Shown: positions 36,440 through 48,100 of the stretch, piece after piece | Layout: each line of letters starts with the position of its first letter | Numbering within the stretch: position 1 is the stretch's first letter | Source: Taxillus chinensis | Taxonomy: Eukaryota; Streptophyta; Magnoliopsida; Santalales; Loranthaceae | Reading direction: 5' to 3' | Assembly (NCBI GenBank): GCA_023512835.1 | Contig: CM042090.1 | Coordinates: 8,601,343 to 8,665,342 of the forward strand | DNA length: 64,000 bases | Position numbers and translations under genes: made by a program | The notes under the pieces: generated by a model | The model's input: the letters and a program-made list of their open reading frames with translations, nothing else | What the model was told of the DNA's origin: nothing | Databases searched by the model: none

Positions 36440-36740
36440 AGAGTAATTGTTTTTGGCAATAAATATTAGTGGAGTGATATACTCGTAAAATAAATTTTTT
36501 GACTATAATTAAACCTAATTTGGAGTTCAGGAGGCTTAAAAGGCTATTTTTGAGAATTGGAGTTATTTAATATTAATTAAATTAATAAAAAGTTAGTATA
36601 AAAGGAGAAATAGGAACCCTTAATCCTAATTTTCTCATAACTGTGTATGGAGAGAGAGAAAGAGAGAGAAGAACTTGGGACGTTGAAGTGATCAAACCCA
36701 GCTTCTATGTGTTATTAAGGTAGGAATTCCAAAACGTCAC
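36440..36740 (+). mobile_element. LTR promoter fragment (Tekay-like)
   Basis: The order GGAGTTCAGGAGG, AGTATAAAAGGAGAAATAGG (about 36595), then a GA-rich leader with GAGAGAGAG and AACTTGGGACG mirrors the promoter zone of solo LTR copies A and B. Ends are not resolved. Confidence 0.5.
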
Positions 36741-38149
36741 ATTACTCTAATGTTTAAGAGTGTTTTGGCCAAAAAAAACTCATTCATAGAAATCATAGAA
36801 AGAGAGCAGGTACAAAAATAACGAAAAGTAGTAAATCAGAAATAATGAAAAAGGAGTTTCTCGACTGGTATTACATATTTAATCTCCAATTCCAATTCTT
36901 GCAAATAAGAATCCTACTTTCCACTTTACAACAACATGCATACGAATAATAATTGCTATTAGTGAATTTTCTATATAAAATAAAAATCTAAAAAGGTAAT
37001 TTTGTAGCCTTACGATGTAGAATTTTGTATGTGCTAAGTTTGTATTTTGTAGTAGTAAAAAAAAAGATGTAGAAACATTTAAAGAACTTTTTTGTACTCT
37101 TTCCCCATTTTATAAAACCAAACAAAAATTCAAAAACCAAACAAATAAAGAAATCTTAAGAATAAAATTTCAAAAACCTTAAAAAACTTAAAAACTCTTA
37201 AAACCTAAAAAAGTTTAGAATTTTAAAACCATTAAAACTTTAACTAAAGTGTTAAAAACTTAAAAACTTTAAATTTTAAAATAAATGAATTTTAAAAAAC
37301 TCTTTAAAAACCACATACATTTTTTTTAGAACACGCTTTAAAAAAACTTAAGAACCAAAGAAAAAACTCTTAAAACCTAAAACTTCGAATTAACCAATTT
37401 TAAACCTTAAGGACTTAAACTTTTCAATAAAAAAACTTTTAAACCTTTTAAGACACAAAAAAAAACTTTTAAAAACTGAAACATTCCAAGTAAATAAAAA
37501 ACTTTAGGAATCTATATAATTGAAATAAAAAATTTAAAAGTTCAAAAATAAAAACTTTACCGCATGAAAGCCTAAAAAACTATTAACTCTTTGTAAAATA
37601 AAAAAACTAATAACATTTTAAAAATAAAAAAAATCTAAAACCTTAAAAAAAAACTCCAAAACAAAAAAAGGACAAAACATAAAGACATGAAAACAAAAAA
37701 AATATATATAAATACAAAAAAATATAGTTTTCTCTTTTATTAGGAACCAACCCAAGTAATCATAAAATAATCAATATCCAATCATAATTATTTAGACATA
37801 AATACAAACAAGTGGCTACTATTTTTTATTTATTATAGTAGTTTGTTAAAACATTTTAAAAACTTTTGACACAAATGACTTGGGGCTACATTCAAAATGT
37901 TTACCAAAAAATCAAAAATAAACTTAAATAAAACCAAATGTGAAACCAACTAAAATAAATGATGGCTTTACATGAGAGGAGAAATTATCTGTTAATAGAA
38001 TTTATTGATTTTACATCAAAGTCTTTTTGTCAAGTTAAAATAAGTAAAAAAAAAAAGATAAATATTAATTTTGAAGGTTTTTATTCTTTCTTATGCATAA
38101 TTGACTAACAAACCCATATAATACTTTAATGCCCACCCTCAATTTAAAT

Positions 38150-38151
<2 letters not shown>

Positions 38152-38225
<74 letters not shown>
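38152..38225. repeat. (ATT)n microsatellite
   Basis: About 24 uninterrupted ATT units. Confidence 0.97.
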
Positions 38226-38227
<2 letters not shown>

Positions 38228-38411
38228 TTAAAAATTAAAAAGTCAACGCAAACAACAGGGTAAGAATCAATGAGCAGTCGTCAATACTCGTTAAACCCTT
38301 ACGCCTCTGCCCCCCTCCTCTCTCTCCCAATACTGCTATCGTGAGTAGCCGTCCCATAAGACCTTCAGGAATCAAGACCGATAAGATAACACCATCTGAC
38401 CATCAATGCGT

Positions 38412-38412
<1 letters not shown>

Positions 38413-38454
<42 letters not shown>
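38413..38454. repeat. (CT)n microsatellite
   Basis: About 21 CT units. Confidence 0.97.
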
Positions 38455-38456
<2 letters not shown>

Positions 38457-39122
38457 TAAAATCAATGATTTTTACAATTATATATCTTACAATTACCAAT
38501 TAAGTATGAATTTTAATCTCACAGCATAATTTAATCAGTATGTTACGTCCAAACAATAACAAATTGAGTGTGACTATTAGTCAGCTTGAGGTATAACTTT
38601 TAATGTCTAAAAATTTAAATTATGATTTATAAATTGTATTTATAAATTATAATTTGTTAATTATATTTGTGATTGTGGCATGTAGTTTGTTTTTATAAAT
38701 GTTAAATTTATAATTTATGGTGGGCTAATTTTATTTTATAAATATTATTTTTCTTTTAATATTTTTAAAATATTAATAGAGAAATATTTTAAAAGAAAGT
38801 TAGAAGTAGAATTATCACAATCTACTGCAACAAAAAGATTTGATAACTCTTCTTTCTCAGTAAAAAGAGTTAATAATTCTTCATTAAATACAAAAATCGC
38901 CTATCCTATATGAAATTTCTGGATCCGCCCTTACTTTAAGTGATTCAATCGTGGCTTATATCTAGTTGATGGAACTCTATAACAACATAAAATTTTTATC
39001 ACAAGATCAGTTTTGATCCCTAATGACTCTGAAATTTAAAACATACAAGTTCAGCTAATTAACCTCTTGGGTTTAAAAAAACAAACGACACTTACCCAGA
39101 CAAAAACATAATAAAGCATAGC

Positions 39123-39123
<1 letters not shown>

Positions 39124-39153
<30 letters not shown>
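39124..39153. repeat. (TAA)n microsatellite
   Basis: About ten TAA units, some 20 bp before the chimeric element. Confidence 0.9.
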
Positions 39154-39222
39154 GGCGTTATTTCCTTGCCACTTAGAGCAACTCCAATACTATCGGCCAT
39201 ATTTTCTAAGCTAAAGTTATAT

Positions 39223-39612
39223 TTAGCTTGCCAAATAAGACTTTAGAGGTGCTGGAGTGTGCAATGCGGAGAAGTCAGCAGTTGGAGAGAACAGTGGGTG
39301 AACAGTAACAGTAGCAGGTGTAGCGGAGCCACTTTGACCGGAGAGGTCAATGGTGGGAATGTCCACAGGAGTATAGGGACCAGCCTCAGCAGGGATAGGA
39401 GTCCGTGCGTCGTGAGCAGGTCCGAAATAGGCAACAGCAGTAGGAGGTGCCTTAGTTCCCAATAAATACGACCGAAATTTATCGCAAGCAAACACCACAT
39501 CAAGTAACTCCTTCTTTGTAGTAGTGTAATTGAGCTGGGCCTCGTTGAGTGTGCGTCTGGCATAATATATTGCCTCGTTGAACCTCAGGCCATTGCCGTC
39601 CCTCGCCCTCAT
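39223..39612 (-). pseudogene. gypsy RT/RNase H fragment (Athila/Tat-like), minus
   Basis: The frame reads IYYARRTLNEAQLNYTTTKK and then ELLDVVFACDKFRSYLLGTK, the RNase H entry typical of Athila/Tat polyproteins. The C-terminal remainder (PPTAVAYFGPAHDARTP onward) is unrelated to RNase H and seems to be a fusion with other DNA. Confidence 0.8.
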
Positions 39613-39649
39613 CTCAATCCAATGGTCGCTGCCACCGCCTCTCCCTGCG

Positions 39650-39845
39650 TCCCTGCATGCACAAGATACTGATGGAGGAGTCTTATACTCCTACTGTAGA
39701 GCGCCAACGCAAGCTCAATCCTGCAATGAAGGAAGTCGTTGGCAAGGAGATTCTGAAGTGGAGGAAAGCGGGCATCATATATGCCATTTCAGATAGCTCC
39801 TGGGTTAGTCCAGAATGCAAGTGGTTCCCAAGAAGGGCGGCATGA
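39650..39845 (+). pseudogene. gypsy RT N-terminal fragment (Athila/Tat-like), plus
   Basis: Reads MHKILMEESYTP, then RKLNPAMKEVVGKEILKW, AGIIYAISDSSWVSP. This matches the fingers region of Athila/Tat reverse transcriptase. It lies on the opposite strand to the RNase H piece 40 bp away, so the two parts of one gene are now head to head. Confidence 0.8.
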
Positions 39846-39973
39846 CAGTGATACGTAGCTGAAACTTACTTCAATAGTAATTCATATATTTTTTACTAAA
39901 TTATTTAACTTTTAAATTTCCCCTAAATTTCTAATTCGATCCCTAATTCCTCCTCCATCATCCCAGCCGTCTC

Positions 39974-40308
39974 TCTCCCCTCGCCGAGCTCTTCTCCCTT
40001 CAGACTCGATCCAAATCAGGCGTGATCCGCCTCGACGACCACTCCGTCAAGCGCTTCCTCTCTCCTGCCACCTCCCCCAGATCCTACGTCATCGCCTTAT
40101 TCTTCGACGCCGCCCAGCTCCATGACAAGACGGAACTTCGCCTCCAGGATCTCGGCGTCAACTCACGCACTTCGGCGTCAACTTGGTCCCCCACATCCAC
40201 CTCGTCTCCGGCGACGTCCGCAGCCTAAAGGACGCGGATCAGATGCACCAGGGCGACCTCTCCCGCCTCGCCGATTCCATGGCCGACTTCATCGAGTCCC
40301 GGATCTGG
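39974..40308 (+). pseudogene. OST3/OST6 oligosaccharyltransferase subunit fragment
   Basis: The plus strand from 39974 reads LAELFSLQTRSKSGVIRLDD, then SYVIALFFDAAQLHDK and ELRLQDL, the lumenal thioredoxin-like domain of OST3/OST6 (N-glycosylation accessory subunit). At 40153 the frame ends. From 40171, in another frame, FGVNLVPHIHLVSGDVRSL and ADSMADFIESR continue the same domain, with a block of about 30-35 residues missing between. The repeated string CGGCGTCAACT at both sides of the gap may mark the deletion. There are no membrane segments and no start codon. GC-rich and intron-free, so probably captured or retrocopied. Confidence 0.8.
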
Positions 40309-40792
40309 CTTCAAGATTCACGATTCACGGATCTGGCTCGCCTTCGGCGAGCGTCGGCGGGGGGAGGGAGGGGGAGGACGGGCCGTGACAGGGGAAGGGA
40401 GGAGGAATGCAGGCGTCAGCAAGGGGAGGGAGGGGGGAGGGCAGGCGTCGGCGAGGGGAGGGAGGGAGAGGTGATGCAGGGGGCGACGTGAGGTTGAGGA
40501 GGGAGAGACATAAAAGAGGAAGGATTTTTTAGTCGGTATTTTAGTTAAAATTTTAGGTAAATTTTACTAAAATTATTGATGAAGTTACATTTAGCGTATG
40601 ATATAGCTGTCCTATTACAGTATTTTTTTATTAAAATTCAGTCAAATTTAATTATAGCTTTTTTGCATGAATTCAGTCCTATAACTGTTGCTCTTATTGG
40701 CAATTTGGCATGAATGCGATTCAAAATTCCAACAAAGACGCACCCTCTTCACACAAGTTTCCTCCTCTCCATCGTCCCTGTCAGGATTCCAA

Positions 40793-43756
40793 ATGGCACT
40801 CTCGTTCAGTAGCCTCCCCAAGTCTTCTTCAGTCTCACTGTCACCCCCAGGTTCCCCTCACCCTCTGCCTCTTCCTTTTTCTACTGCTGTCTCTAAAATC
40901 TCCTCCTTTTTCATTCACAATCTCAATCATTTTTCGTAGGCCAACCCTGCAAATACACCCATCAATCCGTGGTAAATCATATCCCTTCACTTTTAATCAC
41001 TCACAATACCTGTGTCTATCGTTTTCGTTTTCATTTTAGTTGTTTTGCTATTATTATCTGGCTCAAACGCTGTCTGGTACTAGGATTTGGTTTTGGTTGT
41101 GGATGGCTTAGCGCCTGTTTCGTAACGTTGTCATATATTTTATTTTATTTTTGGAAATTTTCCAAACAACCATTTTCGTTTTCTGGGTTGGATCATGTTT
41201 GTGTGTTTTCAATTTTTATGATTTTTTTTCAAAAAAAGGTATAAGATACTTTTATTTTATTGGAAGCCTTTTTGACAACTTTTTTTTCCTTTTTTTTTCC
41301 TGGAATGTTTGAAATCAAATCAAGACTACCGGAATGCAAAAAAAAAAAAAAAACAATGATAATAAACACCACCTTGGGAAGGTAGTATCATCACTGTTAA
41401 TGTTCTTGGCTTCAAATGCATTTGAAACGATTGATGAATATTTGGCAGTTTCTAGGAACTGGAGATTTGGGTCTGATTTATGGATGGCTTAGGTTATCAA
41501 ATAAAAGATTTGTTTATTTACTTTTGTAGAGAGCACTTCCGATACGCATATTGACTGTAGGGAAGAAAAGGATGAATGGTGTGCAATTATTAGTGGATGA
41601 GTACATCAAGAAGTTGAGGCACTACTGTATAGTCGAAGATGTTCTAGTCCGGTCCAATCCAAAGAATGCCTGGTTAACATACTCTACTTTGATTTCTACT
41701 TAGTGTGAATGTGCGCTAGTAATGTCTTTCCATTGTGCTGTGCCAATAGAGATGTATTGCAGGAATGTTTGCTTAATTTGGAGCTTTGTTTTGCTGAGTT
41801 TGTCTTTCTATGTGAGAATTTATATTTTAGCTCTTCAGGAACATAGATATAAACTGTAACTAGTTTCCTGCGGAAGACGTTTCTTTTAATATAAATTCCA
41901 TTGTTGCATTGTAGTGACATAAAAGCTCAAGTTGAAGATGAGGATACAGCTGTCATGTGCCTTATCAGATCTGATGACTGGGTATATTCTTTAGACCCTC
42001 GGATGACAATGTAGTTCATATTAGTACTTATATTTGTGCTTTGCTCAAAGCAGCTAACTTATAAAAATAAAAATAAACATCTCACTCAAGGGATATAAAA
42101 AAGATAGCTTACAATTGATAGTAGATACATCCATAAATATTAAATTTGGATATAAATGTAATTGATCAAAAGTGCGTTTTCGATTTCTGGGTTTTTTTCT
42201 CTTCTAGTTTGTACTTGTTTTTCTAAAGGTCTGAATTGTACCTTCTTTAGAAAAGAAAGAAACAAACAGAACAAAAAATAAAACAGAAAAAGTTCTTGAA
42301 ATGATTTTTGCTTTCTAAAAAACACTTTTATTCAACTAAATATTAATTTACTTTTCAACACAAAGAAAGTATTTTTTACATTAGCTACCACAAAGTCCTT
42401 TTATCCGAACATATAATGATTTTTTCTTTTTTTTTCTAGTTTAACTTCTTATAGTATCTTTGTATTTCTTGTCTAGATTTACATAGGTTTTTAACAAATT
42501 ATATATATATATAGGAAGTTAAATTTTATGGTGATGGAGTGTCTGCCACTGACACTGTAATATAGAATTAAGAATTGCACATGCATAGGTTGGGAGCTTT
42601 ATGATCTTATAGTTTTCCACCTATAATATATCTGAAATAAGAAGGATAGAATATCATAAAATGCCATTTATTGAATCGATTATTGGCTCAGGAATTTGTT
42701 TGGTCCAATGATGTGGAAATATAATATATCTGCTCAAATTTGAGCTATCAGTTACTCTAATTTGTCTGAATACTATTTTAAAAGCAGTTACCTTTTGCTG
42801 TGGAATAGAGGTTTGGTTTAAGAGTTAGATATACATGGGCGAGTGTTCTTTTCAGTTTGCACTTGTCCAGGAGGGAAGGGATTGCTCAGTTTGTTTGTAG
42901 AAACCTTTTATCCCATTAACCTTTACTTCTTGTGTTGTGAAGTAAGCAACGTGCATTTCTCTTTATATGTACTATTATTGTGTATCGTAGGTTGTGATGT
43001 TGGATGAGCATGGACTAGATATTGGATCTGAGCAAATGGCTGATTTGATTGGAGATGTTGGGAATACAGTATGTATTGGCACTTGATTCTACCCTTTCTA
43101 TGACGATTTTTTTTCCAATTGGAATAGTGCAATTAATTTGATTCTTTTCTGTTATCTTTAGAGTCTAAACTTACGATTTATAGGGTAGGGACTTCAGTAA
43201 TGTTTGTGTTAGAGACAGCTGAAGCTAGAACTTTAACATTCTTTATTCCATCAGGCATACCTATGATCTGAAAAAATGGGTTCTGGAAACAAGGAAAATC
43301 TGCACTCATATGCAGGCTCTTAGTGGGGTCATGACTAGGTATAGTCTCAAACATGGATCACAAATAAACATTAATTGTTTTTTAGCTCTATAGGGAGCTT
43401 CGAGGTTATCATTTTGCATTGGTGGACCGTATGGTCATGGAAAACAATTGCGAGAAAGAGCAAATGCCTCAATCAAGCTGTCCTCTTTGATCTTGAATCA
43501 TCAAATTGCTTTGGCTGTGCTCATGGAGCAACTCTATAGGTTTGGAAATTATGATTTGCAAATAATTTATTGTTTTTTTTCCTGATGTTACTTGATCCTG
43601 AAGAAACATCTGTTTATTCCTGAAAGGAATACATTATTCTCATGTTGCATAAAGCCATAAACACAATATAAATGCTAAGGTTGTAATTATTTGTCTTTCA
43701 CATAACCTTTTAATAGGGCATGGACAATTCTCAAAGGACAGAAATACCATCATTAG
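40793..43756 (+). CDS. rlmH: RlmH-type rRNA pseudouridine methyltransferase, organellar
   Basis: SPOUT-class, SAM-dependent methyltransferase. Bacterial RlmH methylates the pseudouridine at 23S position 1915; the plant form presumably acts on organelle rRNA. Exons: 40793-40850, 40940-40971, 41530-41672, 41915-41981, 42991-43068, 43394-43539, 43717-43756 (phases agree, 187 residues). Residues 1-29 form a Ser-rich transit peptide starting MALSFSSLPK. The enzyme begins at RALPIRILTVGKKR. The SAM-site loop is CIGGPYGHG (134-142). The C-terminal tail LYRAWTILKGQKYHH is diagnostic. I chose the ATG at 40793 with a pyrimidine-rich 88-nt intron (GTTCCC donor, CGTAG acceptor), because the alternative, reading straight through from 40710, gives no plausible transit peptide. 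It is convergent with the 45154-51786 gene. Confidence 0.93.
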
Positions 43757-45153
43757 ATAGTTGCAGTTGATGGTACGAACCAGGTAAAAGATATTCTATA
43801 TTTACCCTATATGAAATTTACTTTTACGGTCCATAAAGGCGGGGTTTGGTCAGATTATGTCCATGTAATTTGATGTTACTTATATTATACTTGTGGCTCT
43901 GTTTGACACATTGGTATGTTGGGGATTAGATAAGATCTCCTACAGACTGAGTTGATTGAATTTTAGAAGGATAGCCCTAATCTGTAGATGAGCTTAATTA
44001 AGCAACCAATTGGCAAATCTACCCCTGTTACAAGTTTTTTTAATTTATTTATTTTATAGCCCCAAGTGTGGACATTTTTTGAGTGAGCAATGTGGGATCT
44101 GGGATGTGGTTGCAAGTGCGCAGTGGATTAATGATTATGTTGTACCCCTGCCTAATGTGAGCTTTATTTGGATTGAAAGCTTTGCTTTATTGTTGGATTT
44201 GCTTTTAGTTTTGAAATAAGTACTTGGATGTTCCTGGATTCACAAAGACAAGGCACCAATTATGAAAAATGTATTTACACGGCTGATTCATTAGCCTATT
44301 TAGGTGTGGGCATTGGGTGATCTGAATTTTACAAAAATTTGTAATATATGAGAAAAATGCATATGAACTACCAGACAATCTTGGAAATTAAGTCTCTTTA
44401 GCACTCAAATCTCTCGCCTCTTCTGATCACCCAATGGATTTATCTATCCTTCTAGGTGGTGAACATAAGTACAAAGGTGCTCTTAAGACCACCTATGGGC
44501 TATCAATACTTTATTCGAACCATGTGACTACCAGCCTAAATTGCGCCACATTAGCTGTTAGGATGGCATGGTGAGAAATCACACGTCTCCGCTAAAGATT
44601 TCTAAAGAATACCACCATCCCTGCTTCATTCAACAGTGGGAAACTCATCCCGTGCGATCACCGGTGAGCCAGGCTTACCAATTTTATGCTTTCTTTCGCT
44701 GTGTGCATGCTGGTTTGGGGTTTACTAAATTTTTATTTGCTTGCTTATTTGTTTGATTGAATTCTTATTTCCAGATATTCTAAGTGCTGATATTTTATTT
44801 AATAAAGGATAGCATCCTGATTTTGCTTTAATTATATCATTTTAGTAGTATTTCATAATTTTTTGCATTCTAATAATTATTTGTACAGCAACATGACATC
44901 ATGGATCAAACTATTGACCATGAACCATTCTTTTGTTGACGTTGGTGACTGATCCATGTTTTAAGAAAATTTATTAAATCAGTTGGCAAGTACAATAACT
45001 ACAAGGCCAAAGGATTCGAAGCTAAAATATGTAGTATCAGATTTTCAGCACGGTTGATTGACACAAGAATATATTCGATATGAATCATGAGTGTCTCACC
45101 AATTACTCTCTCCTATGTGATTCCAATTATTCGTCAATCGTTTCATACTCATT
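43757..45153. other. convergent intergenic region, no gene seen
   Basis: Holds the 3' ends of two convergent genes. Short open frames at 44010-44219 and 44568-44756 lack family features. AT-rich with no clear repeat structure. Confidence 0.5.
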
Positions 45154-48100
45154 TCATTTTTCTTTTGACTCAAGCTGCCTTCCAAGTAATACAAGTCCCA
45201 CAGAAGTGAAACCAGACAATAATGTTGAGGAATAGAAGATTGCCAACAGTGCACCCCTTAGCGACTGCATATTAAACAACAAACTTTTCAAGATTTGAAG
45301 GTTGAATCAATAAGAATGCTATCCCTGTTCAGCCTTACCTGCAAAAATATAAATGGTGTAATAAAAAAGCCTAGTAAACAATCAGATTTGTAGTAGCAAA
45401 TATCACACTATTAGAATCCGTATCCAATTTTTTAAAAATTATATAATGAAAATATAAATTTAAATTTGAAATATACAAAATAATAATGTATTTTAAACAG
45501 TATAGTTTAGTTATTTAAAAGAATAAAAATTCTAAACCTTTAATATGAACATAAAATCAATGCTTGGTGCAGGCATGGTGCGTGCACCAAGGACGCCCTA
45601 CACCATTGAATTTGTTTTTTTAAAGCAGATCCAACTGCGGGTGCGATGCTTAGTGCGAGCACTCTTTTTTTGATAAGTACGAGCACCTATTTTTCATAGG
45701 CATAACATGTTTGTATATAAATTATAAATTTTTGAATGTAAATCCAAATATCCATTACTTTGGATTGTCCATATCAAAAAGATTATTATCAAATCAAATA
45801 TACATATTCCATCAAAGTTAAATGAATTCAAATACAAATAATATTAACTTTTTTCAAATGCAGAAAATAAACAATTTAATCAGATTCAAACTCAAATTTT
45901 CAAATAATTTTTCTAATCCAACTCTACATTTTTCTAAAATCAGTGGGCTTTATTTATTTCATGATTTTATGCTGACTTATAAAAGAGTCGCTCATTTGTA
46001 TTTTTGCGGGTAAAATTAAGGGTTCCCTTTACTAAATAAATAATCAGTAACAAAAACTCAGTAAAAATCCCAACATGGATTTAAAAGCAGAACCTTTGCG
46101 AGCATCAAAGCATTGTCGTTTGCATATTGCAATGAGGTCTCTTGTATGCTTTGAACGCCCTGACTTAGTTGCCATGAAAGGACCCTACATTTTAAGTTGC
46201 AGATATCAACAATTCATAAATAAAAGAAAAACAAGAAGAAAAAAGGGGCAATTCTACATGTTTATAATTTACCCAAAAATGAGACTAATTGCGGCCCCAG
46301 CATATGCTTTTCCCGGTGTTACCTCAACCTGGAGCTCTCCAAACTGAAGATGACATTCAGATCATTATATACACAGATCATGAGATATACATAATAGTTT
46401 CTTCATTGAAAGTGACTTAGGGATTACCACATACCTTCAGCACCCTTGTTTCAGCCTTCGGCTGTGTGTCCACAACTAACAGATGAGCAGACAGAAGCTT
46501 CCCAGCTGTTGTCATTGCTTTAGCAATCTACGATAAGCAGTAAAACTGCTACTTCAGGGCATTTTGAAGCATTCATAAATTACATCCAAACCTCAAAAAG
46601 AGTTTTCCCATAAAATGACAAAAAATATTTAAATATCTATATAATTGTCTTTAAGTGTAGTAGCTACAATTAAAGATAAAGTAAGAGAAAATAACTTACG
46701 TTGGTTTGACCATTTAAGACTTATGCTAATTGATGCAACTATTACGAAGGTAGATAAAAAATTGAAGGAAAGACAAAAAATGATTTAGATAGAGATGATA
46801 ACAAATAATATAAAATTACTAAATTTGAAGGAATATTTGAACGAGAAGGATCTGTATATTGAATCAAATATAAACTTTTTGTCTATCTTAATTAATATTA
46901 CCAATCACGTATTATTGGAATTAATGCTAGTTGATTTGATTTGATAGTTAAAAAAGAGATTAAGAAAGCTGTAAAGGAAGCTATAGAGCAGCCCAAGTGT
47001 ATCAAAGTTTGTATGAGTATTTGGATTCCAAAAAGAAAAAAAATATTTATATAATTGAATGAATGAGAAGAAGACTAAAAATTTGAATACTATGAAGTGT
47101 ATTAAGGACTACAATCATAAAATCTTAATAAAAGATACCAGTATTAAAGGAAGGTGGAAGAAATATTTGAGAAACTCTTCAATGGTCATTGTGTTTAAGT
47201 TATTCATAATGTGAATATACTGATAGAAAAATTAAATTGTGTTTTCCTTTTAAAGATAAAGTCAGGTGAAATTAAAGAGGCATTGTATCGTATAAAGATT
47301 ACAAAGACGGTAGGTCTGAATGAGATTCCTATCAAGGTTTAGAAATGTCTCGATAAGTTTGAAATTAAGTAGCTAACAATAAAATGTTTGATAAATGAAG
47401 GGAAAATAACTTAGTACCTTTGTATAAAAATAAAGATAGCATACAAAATAGCTTAAATTATAAAGGAACAAAATCAATAAATTATACCATGAAATTATAG
47501 GAAAGAGTTATTGAATGTCGTATAAGAGAGCAATTTGAAATTGAGAAAAATTAATTTGATTTCATGCCTAAAAAATCTACTATGAAAGTGATTCATATAT
47601 TAAAAAAACTTATTGAGAGGTTTAAAATGATAAAAACAATTTTTTACATGGTCTTTATAGTTTTGGGAAAAGCCTAAACAAAATACCTAGAGATGTGTTC
47701 TAGTGGCTTTTGAAAAAGAAGGCATTTCCTATCATATGTATGAGAGAATTATAACTAATATTAAAATTGATAATAAATTAACCGATAAATTTTTAATTAT
47801 AATATAGATGCATCCTTTACTCTACGCAATAGTAATAGACAATATAATCAAAAATATTTGTAAAGATATAACCATAGTGTATGTTGTTCGTTAATGATAT
47901 TATTTTGATTGATGAAACCAAAGAAGAATTAACCAAAAATTATAGTTGTAGAGATAAACTTTGCAAGCTTGAAAATTTAGATTAAGCAAATTGAAGACTA
48001 AATATATAAAGTGTAAATGAAGGAATAACAAGCAAAATGTTATTACACTTAATAGCCAACATATATCAATCACATAATGTTTTAAGTACTTATGGTTAAT

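Larger units (their letters stand above)
33334..39175. other. long intergenic region, repeats only
   Basis: No gene recognised. Visible items are a diverged Tourist-like MITE right half (about 33790-33905), a 57-bp tandem duplication (34071), a cluster of GCTCGATA/TATCGAGC words (34620-34930), an LTR fragment (36440-36740), A-rich low-complexity DNA (37060-37720), an ATT array and a CT array. 35110-35350 has a GC-rich patch with an open minus frame of 72 codons that I cannot assign. Confidence 0.45.
39176..40693. mobile_element. chimeric Harbinger-like element carrying captured sequences
   Basis: Left end GAGCAACTCCAATACTATCG and right end ...ACTGTTGCTC, giving a short terminal inverted repeat GAGCAAC. 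Both sides are flanked by TTA (39173-39175 and 40694-40696), the Harbinger/Tourist target duplication. The left subterminal DNA is AT-rich and the right one resembles known MITE ends. The interior holds two opposed gypsy RT pieces and an OST3/OST6 fragment. The short inverted repeat leaves room for doubt; the right end could instead lie near 40620. Confidence 0.5.

Noticed and set aside
39957..40491. Frames downstream of the OST3 fragment (to 40491) as a new gene
   Set aside because: They are alternative frames of the same broken fragment running into a GGGAGG-rich low-complexity stretch.
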